The notes beneath the pieces were generated by a model. The model ran no database searches and was not told the origin of the DNA. It was given only the letters and a program-made list of their open reading frames with translations. Below, piece by piece: positions 26,386-35,061 of a DNA stretch of 64,000 bases (positions are counted from its first letter, which is position 1; the number at the start of each line of letters is the position of its first letter). The DNA lies in the NCBI RefSeq assembly GCF_020177055.1, contig NZ_JAIQXT010000003.1:1-64000 (forward strand), read 5' to 3'. This stretch comes from Sphingomonas sp. R647. GTDB lineage: Bacteria > Pseudomonadota > Alphaproteobacteria > Sphingomonadales > Sphingomonadaceae. The position numbers and the translations under genes are program-made.

Positions 26386-26987
26386 GTCGGGGCGTTCCCC
26401 TCGAGCCATTTGATCGAGCAGCCCGCGCTCGGCCGCTGCGGCTGGGGCGGAGGATCGCCAGCCAGCAGCGCGTCGGCGGCACGGCGCATATCTTCGCCCG
26501 TCACCGGCAGGTCGGTGCGCAGTGGCGGAAGGCCCGGCACGGGCGGACGATTGATCTTGGGGCGGCTGGCATCGAACTGCCCCGCGTAAAACAGGCGCAG
26601 ATCGGAATCGAACATGAAGAAGTCCGGCGTGCAGATCGCTTCGTAGGCGATCGCGACCTGCTGGTCCGCATCATGGAGATACGGGAAGGGGAAACCGCGC
26701 TCCGCCGCGAACAGCTTCATGTGCGCATAATCGTCCTCGGGAAACTCAACGATGTCGTTGGACGAGATCGCGACGACGCCGATGCCGCGCGCCTGATAGT
26801 CGCGTGCGAAGTCCACAAACGCGTCGATCAGGTGGAGCACGAACGGGCAGTGGTTGCAGATGAAGGCGACGATCAGCCCGTTGGGACCGGCGACATCCGC
26901 CAGCCGGACCGTTCGCCCTTCGGTATCGGGCAGCGCGAAATCGGGCGCGGGCGTGCCCAGTTCCATCATGCGCGATAGTCTGAGCAT
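26376..26987 (-). CDS. Thioredoxin-fold peroxiredoxin-like protein
   Basis: A 203-aa AhpC/TSA-type redoxin without a signal peptide, starting at 26987 behind GAGG at a spacing of 5. The fold is recognised from LGTPAPDFALPDTEGR, the VAFICNHCPFV active-site segment (C-N-H-C, an unusual CxxC variant typical of this redoxin group) and VVAISSND. A cytoplasmic thiol oxidoreductase is likely; partner unknown. Divergent from the subunit-3 / GMC gene pair, with a regional operator (27009-27024) between them. Confidence 0.88.
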   Translation of the reverse strand: MLRLSRMMELGTPAPDFALPDTEGRTVRLADVAGPNGLIVAFICNHCPFVLHLIDAFVDFARDYQARGIGVVAISSNDIVEFPEDDYAHMKLFAAERGFPFPYLHDADQQVAIAYEAICTPDFFMFDSDLRLFYAGQFDASRPKINRPPVPGLPPLRTDLPVTGEDMRRAADALLAGDPPPQPQRPSAGCSIKWLEGNAPTWA

Positions 26988-27008
26988 CCGTGCCTCTCCC
27001 GCTAGAAA

Positions 27009-27024
27009 TAGAATACACATTCTG
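27009..27024. promoter_or_regulatory. TAGAAT-N4-ATTCTA operator copy
   Basis: TAGAAT-ACAC-ATTCTG matches the dyad at 11 of 12 positions and is the only obvious symmetrical element in the 87-bp region between the divergent redoxin and GMC dehydrogenase operons. Confidence 0.6.
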
Positions 27025-27074
27025 ATATCAGGCGAAATCGGAGCCGGCAAGAACCGGCGCGGAGAGGGTAGAGC

Positions 27075-27695
27075 ATGGGTCAGGCGGGCTGGACGCGGCG
27101 CGAATTTGGCGGGGGTGTGGCGTTGCTCGCGGCGGTCGTGGGGATGCCCGCGGTCGTTGCGACATTGTCGAAACAGGATGATGCTGACGCACCGAGCGAC
27201 CGCCAGCGCACGATGATCCGCGACATCAGCCAGCTGGTGATCCCGCGCACGGCTACCCCCGGCGCCGGGGACGTGGGGGTGGGGGACTTCGTAATCCTCG
27301 CGCTCGCCCATGGCTTGGACAAGAGCCGTGCACCGCTCGTGCGCGACACGGCTCCGGCAGCCGCCAGCGGGTACCTGCGTAGCGACGGCAGTCTGCGCCA
27401 CCTCGACTGGCTGGAAGCCGAACTCGATCGCGCGGCGAATGGCGACTGGATGGGCAAGCCCGAGCCGCGCCGAGCCGCGATCCTGACGCGGCTGGACGCC
27501 GATGCGTACGCCGCGAAGGATCATCCGTGGAAGACGGTGAAGGGGTTGATCCTGACCGGCTATTACACCTCGCAAACCGGCGGCGCGCAGGAGCTGCGCT
27601 ACGAACTGACGCCGGGACGCTTTGACCCCGCGGTCGCGGTCAAGCCGGGCGAACGTGCCTTCTCCAGTGACTGGACCGCGGTGGAATTCGGCTGA
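27075..27695 (+). CDS. Gluconate 2-dehydrogenase subunit 3-family protein
   Basis: A 206-aa protein with a twin-arginine signal (TRREFGGGVALLAAV). The rest shows the family pattern: RTMIRDISQLVIPRTATPGAGDVGVGDFV near the N-terminus and LILTGYYTSQTGG with KPGERAF near the C-terminus. In known enzymes this small subunit accompanies a GMC-type FAD subunit and carries it across the membrane by the Tat route. That fits here, as the next gene is a GMC oxidoreductase whose start overlaps this stop codon (TGATG) and which has no signal of its own. GGAGAGGG precedes the start. Confidence 0.9.
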   Translation: MGQAGWTRREFGGGVALLAAVVGMPAVVATLSKQDDADAPSDRQRTMIRDISQLVIPRTATPGAGDVGVGDFVILALAHGLDKSRAPLVRDTAPAAASGYLRSDGSLRHLDWLEAELDRAANGDWMGKPEPRRAAILTRLDADAYAAKDHPWKTVKGLILTGYYTSQTGGAQELRYELTPGRFDPAVAVKPGERAFSSDWTAVEFG

Positions 27696-29386
27696 TGGCA
27701 GATGCGATGATCTTCGACGCAATCGTGGTCGGCTCCGGCATCACGGGCGGCTGGGCGGCGAAGGAGCTGACCGAGGCGGGGCTAAAGGTCCTTATGCTCG
27801 AGCGCGGGCCGATGATCGTGCACCAGACCGGATATGTGAACGAGACCAAGGCGCCGTGGGACATGCCGTTCCGGGGGGTCGGCGATGCCGAGAAATATGC
27901 GCGCGACTATCCGGTGCAGCGCGGCAACCGCCATTTCACCGAATTCACCGAGCCGCATTTCGTCAACGATGCCGAAAACCCTTATGCGACGGAAGACGGC
28001 ACCGCGTTCAACTGGTTTCGCAGCTATAATCTGGGTGGGCGCTCGCTGACCTGGGGGCGGCAATCCTATCGCTGGTCGGACTACGACTTCGACGCCAACC
28101 GGCGTGATGGCAACGGCACCGACTGGCCGATCCGCTATGCCGACCTCGCCCCGTGGTATGACAAGGTCGAGGAGTTTATCGGCGTTTCCGGCGCGGCCGA
28201 GGGGCTGGCGCAGCTGCCCGACGGGCGCTTCCAGCCGCCGATGGCGCTGAACGTCGTCGAACAGGCGGTGCGCGAGAAAATCTCCGCGCGCTGGCCCGAG
28301 CGGCGACTGACGATCGGCCGCACCGCCAATCTGACCGAGGCCAAAGACGGGCGCGGCGAATGCCAGCGCCGGTCGATCTGCGCCCGCGGCTGCTCCTATG
28401 GCGCCTATTTCTCGACCCAGTCCTCCACTCTGCCCGCGGCGCAAAAGACCGGCAATCTGACCCTGGTCACCGACGCGGTGGTCGAGAAGATCGACTATGA
28501 CCCCGCGACGCGCCGCGTCACCGGCGTGCGCTGGATCGACGGCAAGACGCGCGCGCGCGGGCAGGCAACGGCGCGGATGGTGTTCCTCAATGCCGGGGCA
28601 TTCAACTCGGTGCATCTGCTGCTCAATTCGGGCAGCGACGCACTGCCGAACGGCCTCGCCAACGCCAGCGGTGTACTCGGCACGCACATCATGGACCACG
28701 CCAGCACCCTGTCGGCGATCGCGCTGTTCCCGGGCTTCGAGCAATGGACCACCTTCGGCAATCGCCCGACCGGCATCGTCATCCCGCGCTTCCGCAATCT
28801 CGACGCGATCGACGGCGCGGGGCACGATCGCGGCTTTTCGTTCCAGGGCGGCGCGCTGCAATCGGGCTGGACGCGCGGCAAGCGCGAGCCGGGGATCGGT
28901 GCTGCGTACAAGGAGGCGCTGCAGCCGCCCGGCATGTGGCGGATGGTGCTGGTCGCCTTTGCCGATTGTGTGCCGCGCGCATCGAACCGGATCACGCTCG
29001 ACCCCAAGCGGACCGACGCCAATGGCCTTCCGATCCTCAAGGTCGAATTCGCGTTCGGCGCGGAGGAGCATGCCGCGCTGGCGCAGGCCAAGGCGGATGC
29101 CGCCGAGATGCTGGGCCATGCGGGTGGCAAGGTCATCATGGGCTTCGACCGACCCAACCCGGGCGGCAGCGCGATCCACGAAATGGGCGGTGCGCGGATG
29201 GGCGCGGACCCAGCGACCTCGGTGCTCAACAAATGGAGCCAGGCGCATGGCGTCGCCAATCTGTTCGTCACCGATGGCGCCCAGATGAGCTCGTCCGCCT
29301 GCCAGAATCCGTCGCTGACCTATATGGCGCTGACCGCACGCGCGGCGGGACATGCGGTCGAGCTGTTGAAGGAGGGGGTGATTTAG
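27695..29386 (+). CDS. GMC-family FAD oxidoreductase (glycoside/sugar dehydrogenase type)
   Basis: A 563-aa flavoprotein: dinucleotide-binding start IFDAIVVGSGITGGWAAKELTEAG, an NLGGRSLTWGRQSYRW segment near the flavin, and a C-terminal active site with His495 (SAIHEMGGARMG) and Asn538 (CQNPSLT). Paired with the subunit-3 protein, it fits the membrane-linked sugar or glucoside 3-dehydrogenase group, which oxidises glycosides to 3-keto-glycosides and passes electrons to a cytochrome. No cytochrome subunit is encoded beside it. In this window it is the best candidate to make the substrate for the TIM-barrel/DUF6379 lyase-type proteins; that link is inference. Confidence 0.9.
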   Translation: MADAMIFDAIVVGSGITGGWAAKELTEAGLKVLMLERGPMIVHQTGYVNETKAPWDMPFRGVGDAEKYARDYPVQRGNRHFTEFTEPHFVNDAENPYATEDGTAFNWFRSYNLGGRSLTWGRQSYRWSDYDFDANRRDGNGTDWPIRYADLAPWYDKVEEFIGVSGAAEGLAQLPDGRFQPPMALNVVEQAVREKISARWPERRLTIGRTANLTEAKDGRGECQRRSICARGCSYGAYFSTQSSTLPAAQKTGNLTLVTDAVVEKIDYDPATRRVTGVRWIDGKTRARGQATARMVFLNAGAFNSVHLLLNSGSDALPNGLANASGVLGTHIMDHASTLSAIALFPGFEQWTTFGNRPTGIVIPRFRNLDAIDGAGHDRGFSFQGGALQSGWTRGKREPGIGAAYKEALQPPGMWRMVLVAFADCVPRASNRITLDPKRTDANGLPILKVEFAFGAEEHAALAQAKADAAEMLGHAGGKVIMGFDRPNPGGSAIHEMGGARMGADPATSVLNKWSQAHGVANLFVTDGAQMSSSACQNPSLTYMALTARAAGHAVELLKEGVI

Positions 29387-29403
29387 GTCACCCCCATCAG
29401 ACC

Positions 29404-30321
29404 TTACCTAGCCTTGAGCATCCCGATCGCGCCCAGCCAGCGGTGGAACGTCTCAATCCACCCCGCCGACGCGGTGCCCTCGCGCCCCAAGCCGAAGCCA
29501 TGGCCGCCATTGGCGAGTAGGTGAAACTCGATCGGCTTGCCCGCCACGCGGTAGCTTTCGAGCAGCGGCAGGCCCGTTTCGCGGGTCAGCAGGAAATCGT
29601 CCGCCGCGATCGTGACGAACATCGGCGGTGCGTTCGCGGGTACGCTCATCGCCGCCATGTTGGGATAGATCGGCGCGGCAAAGGCCGGCATCGCCGCGCC
29701 GCCTTTTTCGATCACGGACCGGGTCAGGAAGCCACCGGCGGAGAAGCCCATGAACCCGATCCGCTTCGCGTCGACGCCATAGCGCGCGGCGTTGTCGCGG
29801 ACATGCGCCAGCGCGGCGAGGCCGTCGGCAAGCGCTTCGGGCGGGGTATCCTTGGGCGGCGCGAAGCCGACGCTTTCGCCCCCGATCATCCGGTTGAACT
29901 TGTCCTGCCACTCCGCATTGTCGCGCGGGGTGGGCAGCACGTGATATTTGAGGACAAAGGCGGCGATGCCGTGGTTGGCGAGCCAGCGCGCGACCTGCCA
30001 CCCCTCGGCATCCATCGACAGACCGAGGAAACCGCCGCCGGGCGCGACGATCACCGCGGCGCCGGTCGATGGGCCGGCGGGCAGCACCGGAATCAGCGTG
30101 GCGTGCGAGACGTTGCGCACCCCGATCGACCCGTTCTGAGTCATCCATTGCTCGCGATCCGGCGCGTCCTTCGGCGCAGTCGGCAGCGTAACCGCGCCCG
30201 GTTGGAGCGGTGCTTCGATCACGTCGTAGCGGAAGCGCGGCGGCTCCTGCGCGGTGGCCGACGAGAGGGCGAGGAGCGCGGCAATGGCGCTCAGACAAGC
30301 GCGGATCATCGCAAGTCTCAT
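29404..30321 (-). CDS. Alpha/beta hydrolase, secreted esterase-like
   Basis: A 305-aa protein with a signal peptide (MIRACLSAIAALLALSSATAQ). An oxyanion-hole segment APGGGFLGLSMDAEGW and a nucleophile elbow GFMGFSAGGF (Ser) mark the fold. The acid and His are probably in TIAADDFLL and ANGGHGFGLG. It resembles BD-FAE or acetyl-xylan-esterase-like hydrolases, which remove acyl groups from decorated sugars. It is second in a minus-strand operon, overlapping the MFS gene stop by ATGA. Exact substrate unknown. Confidence 0.88.
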   Translation of the reverse strand: MRLAMIRACLSAIAALLALSSATAQEPPRFRYDVIEAPLQPGAVTLPTAPKDAPDREQWMTQNGSIGVRNVSHATLIPVLPAGPSTGAAVIVAPGGGFLGLSMDAEGWQVARWLANHGIAAFVLKYHVLPTPRDNAEWQDKFNRMIGGESVGFAPPKDTPPEALADGLAALAHVRDNAARYGVDAKRIGFMGFSAGGFLTRSVIEKGGAAMPAFAAPIYPNMAAMSVPANAPPMFVTIAADDFLLTRETGLPLLESYRVAGKPIEFHLLANGGHGFGLGREGTASAGWIETFHRWLGAIGMLKAR

Positions 30322-31535
30322 GCTGCAGCGGGCTGAAGCGTCGGGCGGCGGTCGACCACCAGCCAGACGACGACTGCCCCGACGATCCCGACGATCCCCG
30401 CGACCAGGAACGCGGCCTGCATCGAACCCACCTGCGCGCGCACCAGGCTGACCAGCAGCGGCGAGACGAACTGGCCGAAGAAAAAGCAGGCGGTCCACAA
30501 GCCCATGCCGCGTCCGCGATGGGCATAGGGCAGCTTGCGCTGTGCCCAGGCGATCAGCGTGACCACCCCCATGCCCGCGCCCGTCTGTTGCACCATCATG
30601 CCGAGGATCATCATCCGCCAGTCGCTGGCGAGGCCGATGATGGCGAGGCCGGTGCCGAGCGTGGCGAGCAGAGCGAAGAGCTGGGCGCGCGAGCTGACCT
30701 GCCAGCGGCCGAGCAGCCAGAACACGCCCGCGCCGACCAGGATGAACAGGCTGGGCAATGCCGTGATCCGACCGATCTTGCCCGGATCCTTGACCCCCAG
30801 CTCCTGCCAGACCAGTCCACCATTGATGATGAAGACATAATAGAGGACCGAAACGAACAGGGTCACGCTGCCGATCGTTGCGAGGACGGTCCAGGGGATG
30901 CCGCCATCGGCGGTCTCGCCCTCGACCCGCGCGGGTGCGACCTCACGCTGCGGCTCGTACATGTAGCGCAGCATGGCGAGGAAGATCGGGAAGGCGACCA
31001 GATAGAGCAAGAAGATGCCGTTCCAGCGCCACGCGGTCAGCGCCCCGGCAAAGAAGATCATCACCGACGACAGCGCCGGGCCGATCAAGCCCTGCATCGT
31101 CAGCCAGTTGCGGCGGCTCTTTTCGTCCCAATAATCGGCGATCAGCGTGTTGAGCGTCGTCAGGATCGCGGCCTCACTCAGGCCGAGCAGCAGGCGCGAG
31201 GCATAAATGGCGTCGAGCGATTCGAGCAGGAACGGTGCGGAGCCGAAGATCCCGTAGAGCAGGGTCGATCCGAGCAGCAGGCGACGGCGCCCGAAGCGAT
31301 CGACCATCAGGCCGACGAACAGCGCGGTGATCGCAATGGTCAGGCCGGGGGCCGACACCATCGCCGGCACCTTCCAGCTGGCATTGGGGTCTGCACCGAA
31401 ATGCGCGATCATCGCCGGCACCGCCGGGAACATCGACACGATTGCCATGATCGGCAGGAACCCCGCGATGATGACGGTGAACCCTTGGGCGGGCCCGGGC
31501 ACCCGCGACGAGTCTGACTTGTGCAACGCCTTCAC
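30318..31535 (-). CDS. MFS transporter
   Basis: A 405-aa, 12-helix major facilitator. DRFGRRRLLLGSTLLYGIFG is the helix 2-3 signature, and LLGLSEAAILTTLNTLIADYWDEK follows. It is clearly paralogous to the carrier at 54473-55690 (shared FVGLMVDRFGRR / FSGLLVDKFGRR, LNTLIADYWD, YYVFIINGGL). Both have a copy of the regional dyad upstream, suggesting related substrates and common control. It is translationally coupled to the secreted esterase behind it. Confidence 0.9.
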   Translation of the reverse strand: MKALHKSDSSRVPGPAQGFTVIIAGFLPIMAIVSMFPAVPAMIAHFGADPNASWKVPAMVSAPGLTIAITALFVGLMVDRFGRRRLLLGSTLLYGIFGSAPFLLESLDAIYASRLLLGLSEAAILTTLNTLIADYWDEKSRRNWLTMQGLIGPALSSVMIFFAGALTAWRWNGIFLLYLVAFPIFLAMLRYMYEPQREVAPARVEGETADGGIPWTVLATIGSVTLFVSVLYYVFIINGGLVWQELGVKDPGKIGRITALPSLFILVGAGVFWLLGRWQVSSRAQLFALLATLGTGLAIIGLASDWRMMILGMMVQQTGAGMGVVTLIAWAQRKLPYAHRGRGMGLWTACFFFGQFVSPLLVSLVRAQVGSMQAAFLVAGIVGIVGAVVVWLVVDRRPTLQPAAA

Positions 31536-31603
31536 TCCCCTCCGGACGGACGCGCGACCACATCCGCCACCTCAACATCGCGGTCGTGAATCGCCGCATT
31601 GGC

Positions 31604-31646
31604 TTGACGCTAAGCGAAACAGGCTCATAATAGAAGCATCATTTTA
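31604..31646. promoter_or_regulatory. Promoter with TAGAAT-like operator copy
   Basis: TTGACG (31604-31609), a 16-bp spacer and CATAAT (31626-31631) read toward the drug-type MFS gene at 31699. TAGAAG-CATC-ATTTTA (31631-31646; 10 of 12 matches to the dyad), followed by ATTA, overlaps its downstream edge. The region also serves the divergent MFS gene starting at 31535. Confidence 0.55.
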
Positions 31647-31698
31647 ATTAGGGCTGTGCCGCGGGTGCAATGCCCGGAATTTTCGGGGCGGCAGTCAT

Positions 31699-33156
31699 AT
31701 GGATCGAGGGGCAGGCGCGCCGCACGACGGCGGCGCGGCACAGCAGTTGACTGATCGTCAGCGCACGCTCGCCTTCCTCACTGTGCTGATCGCCTTCGTG
31801 CTCGAAGTCGCCGATACAACCATCGTCAACACCGCCTTGCCCGAGATCCGCCGCGCGCTGGATGCCTCGTCGGCGGCGATGCAGTGGATCGTTGCGGGCT
31901 ATTTGCTCGTGCTGGGTGCGCTGTTGCTGCTGGGCGGACGGCTGGGCGACGCGTTTGGCTATCGCCGCATGTTTCTGATCGGGGTTGCGGGCTTCATCGC
32001 GACCTCGGCCCTGTGCGGGCTGGCGCAAACGCCCGAGCAGCTGGTCATCGGCCGCCTGCTCCAAGGGGCCGCCGGCGCGATGATGGGGCCGCAGGTGATG
32101 GCGATCGTGCAGACGCTGTTCTCCCCGCTCGAACGCGTTGCGCGGCTCGCCTGGTTCGGCGTGATCGGGGGGCTCGCCGCGATCCTGGGACCGATCCTGG
32201 GTGGCTTGCTGATCGAATGGAACTGGTTTGGCCTTGGCTGGCGGCTGATCTTCCTGATCAACCTGCCGATCGGGTTGATCGCGCTGTGGCTGGGGTTGCG
32301 GACGATTCCGCAGCGCGACGCCGGACGCCCGCTGCAGATCGATCTGTTCGGCGCGGCGCTGTTTGCGGCGGGCTTTGCGGCGCTGCTGTTCGCGCTGATC
32401 GACGGGTCGGAGCGGGGCTGGCCCGCCTGGGCGATTCCGTGCGCGCTCGTCGGAGTCGCCTTGGTCATCGTGGGCTGGATCCGGGCATTGGCACGGCGGC
32501 GCGCGGGGCGGGCAGCGATCATCGAACCTGCGTTGTTCCGCCTGGCGACCTTCCGCTGGGGACTGGTCGCGGTGCTGGCCTTCTCGGCCGGCGCGGCGGG
32601 CTTCCTGCTGGTGCTCGCGGTCGCGTTGCAACAGGGGCTGGGCAAGTCCCCGCTCGATACCGCGCTGGCGCATGTCCCCTTTGGCATGGGCGTGATGGCG
32701 GGCATCAGCTTTATCGGGAAAAAGTATCTGCCGCGCCTCGGTCGCTGGCTGCTGATCGGTGGCGCGCTGGTGATGATGACGGGTGCCAGCGGTGCCTTGA
32801 CGCTGATCGCGGGCGGAACCGGCGGCGGTGTCGGATTCTTTGCGCTGCTTGCGCTGGCAGGGGTCGGCATGGGGATGCTGGCCGGGCCACTACCCCCGAT
32901 CGTGGTCGCCGATGTCGACCGCGCGTTCGCGGGGACGGCCAGCGCGACGCTGCGTACCGCACAGCAGCTGGGCGGCGCGATCGGCATTGCGGTGATCGGC
33001 TCTGCCTATTTCGCGGCTGCGGCCCGGACGAGTGGCGCGCTTGCGGGCTTGCCGGTGGCAGGCGCGCTATTCATCGCGCTGCTCCTGCTCGCCATCCTCG
33101 CGGCGTGGCGATTGCCGGCGGACATCTTCGGGGTGCGCGGCGGCCAGGTCCGCTGA
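31699..33156 (+). CDS. MFS transporter, DHA2 (EmrB/QacA) type
   Basis: A 485-aa carrier of about 14 helices. LEVADTTIVNTALPEIRRAL is the helix-1 motif of the DHA2 family, followed by WIVAGYLLVLGALLLLGGRLGD and GRRMFLIG-like segments and PQVMAIVQTLF. Members export drugs or amphiphiles by proton antiport, so this one could expel aglycones or other toxic aromatics released in the pathway. No HlyD/EmrA partner is adjacent. An operator copy lies in its promoter. Confidence 0.9.
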   Translation: MDRGAGAPHDGGAAQQLTDRQRTLAFLTVLIAFVLEVADTTIVNTALPEIRRALDASSAAMQWIVAGYLLVLGALLLLGGRLGDAFGYRRMFLIGVAGFIATSALCGLAQTPEQLVIGRLLQGAAGAMMGPQVMAIVQTLFSPLERVARLAWFGVIGGLAAILGPILGGLLIEWNWFGLGWRLIFLINLPIGLIALWLGLRTIPQRDAGRPLQIDLFGAALFAAGFAALLFALIDGSERGWPAWAIPCALVGVALVIVGWIRALARRRAGRAAIIEPALFRLATFRWGLVAVLAFSAGAAGFLLVLAVALQQGLGKSPLDTALAHVPFGMGVMAGISFIGKKYLPRLGRWLLIGGALVMMTGASGALTLIAGGTGGGVGFFALLALAGVGMGMLAGPLPPIVVADVDRAFAGTASATLRTAQQLGGAIGIAVIGSAYFAAAARTSGALAGLPVAGALFIALLLLAILAAWRLPADIFGVRGGQVR

Positions 33157-33313
33157 TCGACAGTGCCCAGTTTGATCATTTGGACGAGAACGGGAATGCG
33201 GATTGCCGCTATCTGCGGGTACTCCGGTCTGGCAGACGATTGAAAATCAGGCGCCGTGCCGCCCATCGCGCGCGCGATCGCAAAGCTGTTCAGTGGTGCG
33301 CCACCCGCAACCG

Positions 33314-34867
33314 TCAGCCGGGCAGATAAATCGTCTTCAGCTCGAGATAGTTTTGCAGCCCTTCCAGTCCGCCTTCTCGACCGATGCCGGACTGTTTGAA
33401 TCCCCCAAACGGCATCTCGATATCGACGGCCATACCGTTGATGGCGAGGGAGCCAGCGTCGACCCGCCGCGCGATCGCCAGTGCGCGATGTTCGTCGGCC
33501 GAATAGACTGCGCCATGCAGTCCATAATCGGTGGCGTTGGCCAGTGCGATCAGTTCGGTTTCGTCGTCATAGCGGATCAGCGAGACCACCGGTCCGAAGA
33601 TCTCCTCGCGCGCGATCGTCATATCCTGGGTCACATCGCCAAACACGGTGGGCTCGAAAAACCATCCGCGCTTCTGGACGGTGGGCCGCCCGCCGCCGGT
33701 CACCAGACGCGCCCCTTCCGCAATCCCCTGTGCAACATAGCGTTCAACCCGGTCGCGCTGGCGCGACAGGCTGAGCGGTCCCATCTGCACGCCGTCTTCG
33801 AAGGGATTTCCTACGTTCACCTTGCGGACCGCCGACACATAGCCGTCGAGTACCTCGTCATAGCGTGCGGCGGGCACGAGTATGCGCGTCAACGAAAAGC
33901 ACACCTGACCGGTGATCGGCATCGAGTAGGGAACAAGCGTGGGCAGCACCTTGGACAGGTCCGCATCATCGAGAATGATCGCGGCCGACTTGCCGCCCAG
34001 TTCAAGGCTGAAGCGCGTCAGGCGCGCGGCGCAGGCCGATGCAATCGCCTTGCCCGCGACGGTCGAGCCGGTGAAGCTGACCTTGTCGATCCCCGGGTGG
34101 CGGACGAGATAGTCGCCGATCTCCCGCCCGCCCTGGATCATGTTGAACACCCCGTCCGGTAGCCCCGCGCCCGCGATGCATTCGGCCAGGATATGCGCGT
34201 CGATCGGCGTCTCCGGCGACGGCTTAACGACGAAGGTGCAGCCCGCGGCCAATCCAGCCGCCACTTTGTAGCACAACAGGACCAGCGGCGCGTTCCACGG
34301 CGTGATCGCGGCGCACACGCCCGCCGGCTCGCTGATCACCTGCACCCGTCCACCCGACGAGCGCGTGCGATGATCGACAAACGGATAACGGGTCGCAAGG
34401 TCGCCGTAAAAGTCGAACAGACCCGGCACCTGGCGCGAGGCATTGCGGGTGAATCCAATGATGGCGCCGACCTGCCCGGTCCATGCCTCGGCCAGTTCGG
34501 GAAGCCGTTCGGCGAGTAACGCCGCCACCCGTTTCAGCGCAGCGCCGCGTTCTGCCGGTGCTATGCGCGGCCATGGGCCGTGATCGAACGCCCGGCGCGC
34601 CGCGGTCACCGCCCGATCGACTTCCCCATGCGTTGCCTCGGCATGGCGCATCAGCAGTTCCTCGCTGTGCGGCGCGATCACGTCGAGCGTGGCGGCCTGC
34701 GCGCCTTCCTGCCAGTTGCCACCGATAAAGAATGGTGCGTTGGCGCGTGCTTCGATGCCTACCAATGTTGCTCTCAGCGCTTCCACCTGGCTTATCTCCA
34801 CATCTTGTTGTCGTGCGGCGCGCGACCGCATTCGGCACGCGTAGGGTGACCCATGGCGGTGATGCAA
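33314..34867 (-). CDS. NAD(P)+-dependent aldehyde dehydrogenase
   Basis: A protein of about 505-517 aa with all class features: the PAGVCAAITPWNAPL and FVVKPSPETP cofactor segments, VSFTGSTVAGK, catalytic Glu in SLELGGKSA, catalytic Cys in GQVCFSLTR, and EEIFGPVVSLIRYDDE. It oxidises an aldehyde to an acid. A dioxygenase of the carotenoid-cleavage family at 39916 would yield aromatic aldehydes, so vanillin-like products are a reasonable guess. The start is uncertain: ATG at 34867 or 34831, neither with a clear ribosome binding site. Divergent from the MmgE/PrpD gene. Confidence 0.9.
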   Translation of the reverse strand: MHHRHGSPYACRMRSRAARQQDVEISQVEALRATLVGIEARANAPFFIGGNWQEGAQAATLDVIAPHSEELLMRHAEATHGEVDRAVTAARRAFDHGPWPRIAPAERGAALKRVAALLAERLPELAEAWTGQVGAIIGFTRNASRQVPGLFDFYGDLATRYPFVDHRTRSSGGRVQVISEPAGVCAAITPWNAPLVLLCYKVAAGLAAGCTFVVKPSPETPIDAHILAECIAGAGLPDGVFNMIQGGREIGDYLVRHPGIDKVSFTGSTVAGKAIASACAARLTRFSLELGGKSAAIILDDADLSKVLPTLVPYSMPITGQVCFSLTRILVPAARYDEVLDGYVSAVRKVNVGNPFEDGVQMGPLSLSRQRDRVERYVAQGIAEGARLVTGGGRPTVQKRGWFFEPTVFGDVTQDMTIAREEIFGPVVSLIRYDDETELIALANATDYGLHGAVYSADEHRALAIARRVDAGSLAINGMAVDIEMPFGGFKQSGIGREGGLEGLQNYLELKTIYLPG

Positions 34868-35061
34868 GCGACCCCGACGCGGAACTAACCTATTACAAAC
34901 AAAAGCTTACGCAATTCAGTGCGCTCGCGCCAAAGCGGTCGAGCGCGGCGGGACATGGCGGGGTGCAGCCCAAGGGGCTACCCGATCAAGCTAGCATCGC
35001 AGCGCCCGACCCGAGCCGGTGTCTGCGCGGAAGACTCACAAGGACCGGGAGAGGGCGCACC

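Noticed and set aside
27782..29353. 523-codon minus-strand frame opposite the GMC gene
   Set aside because: Shadow; the GMC motifs on the plus strand are decisive.
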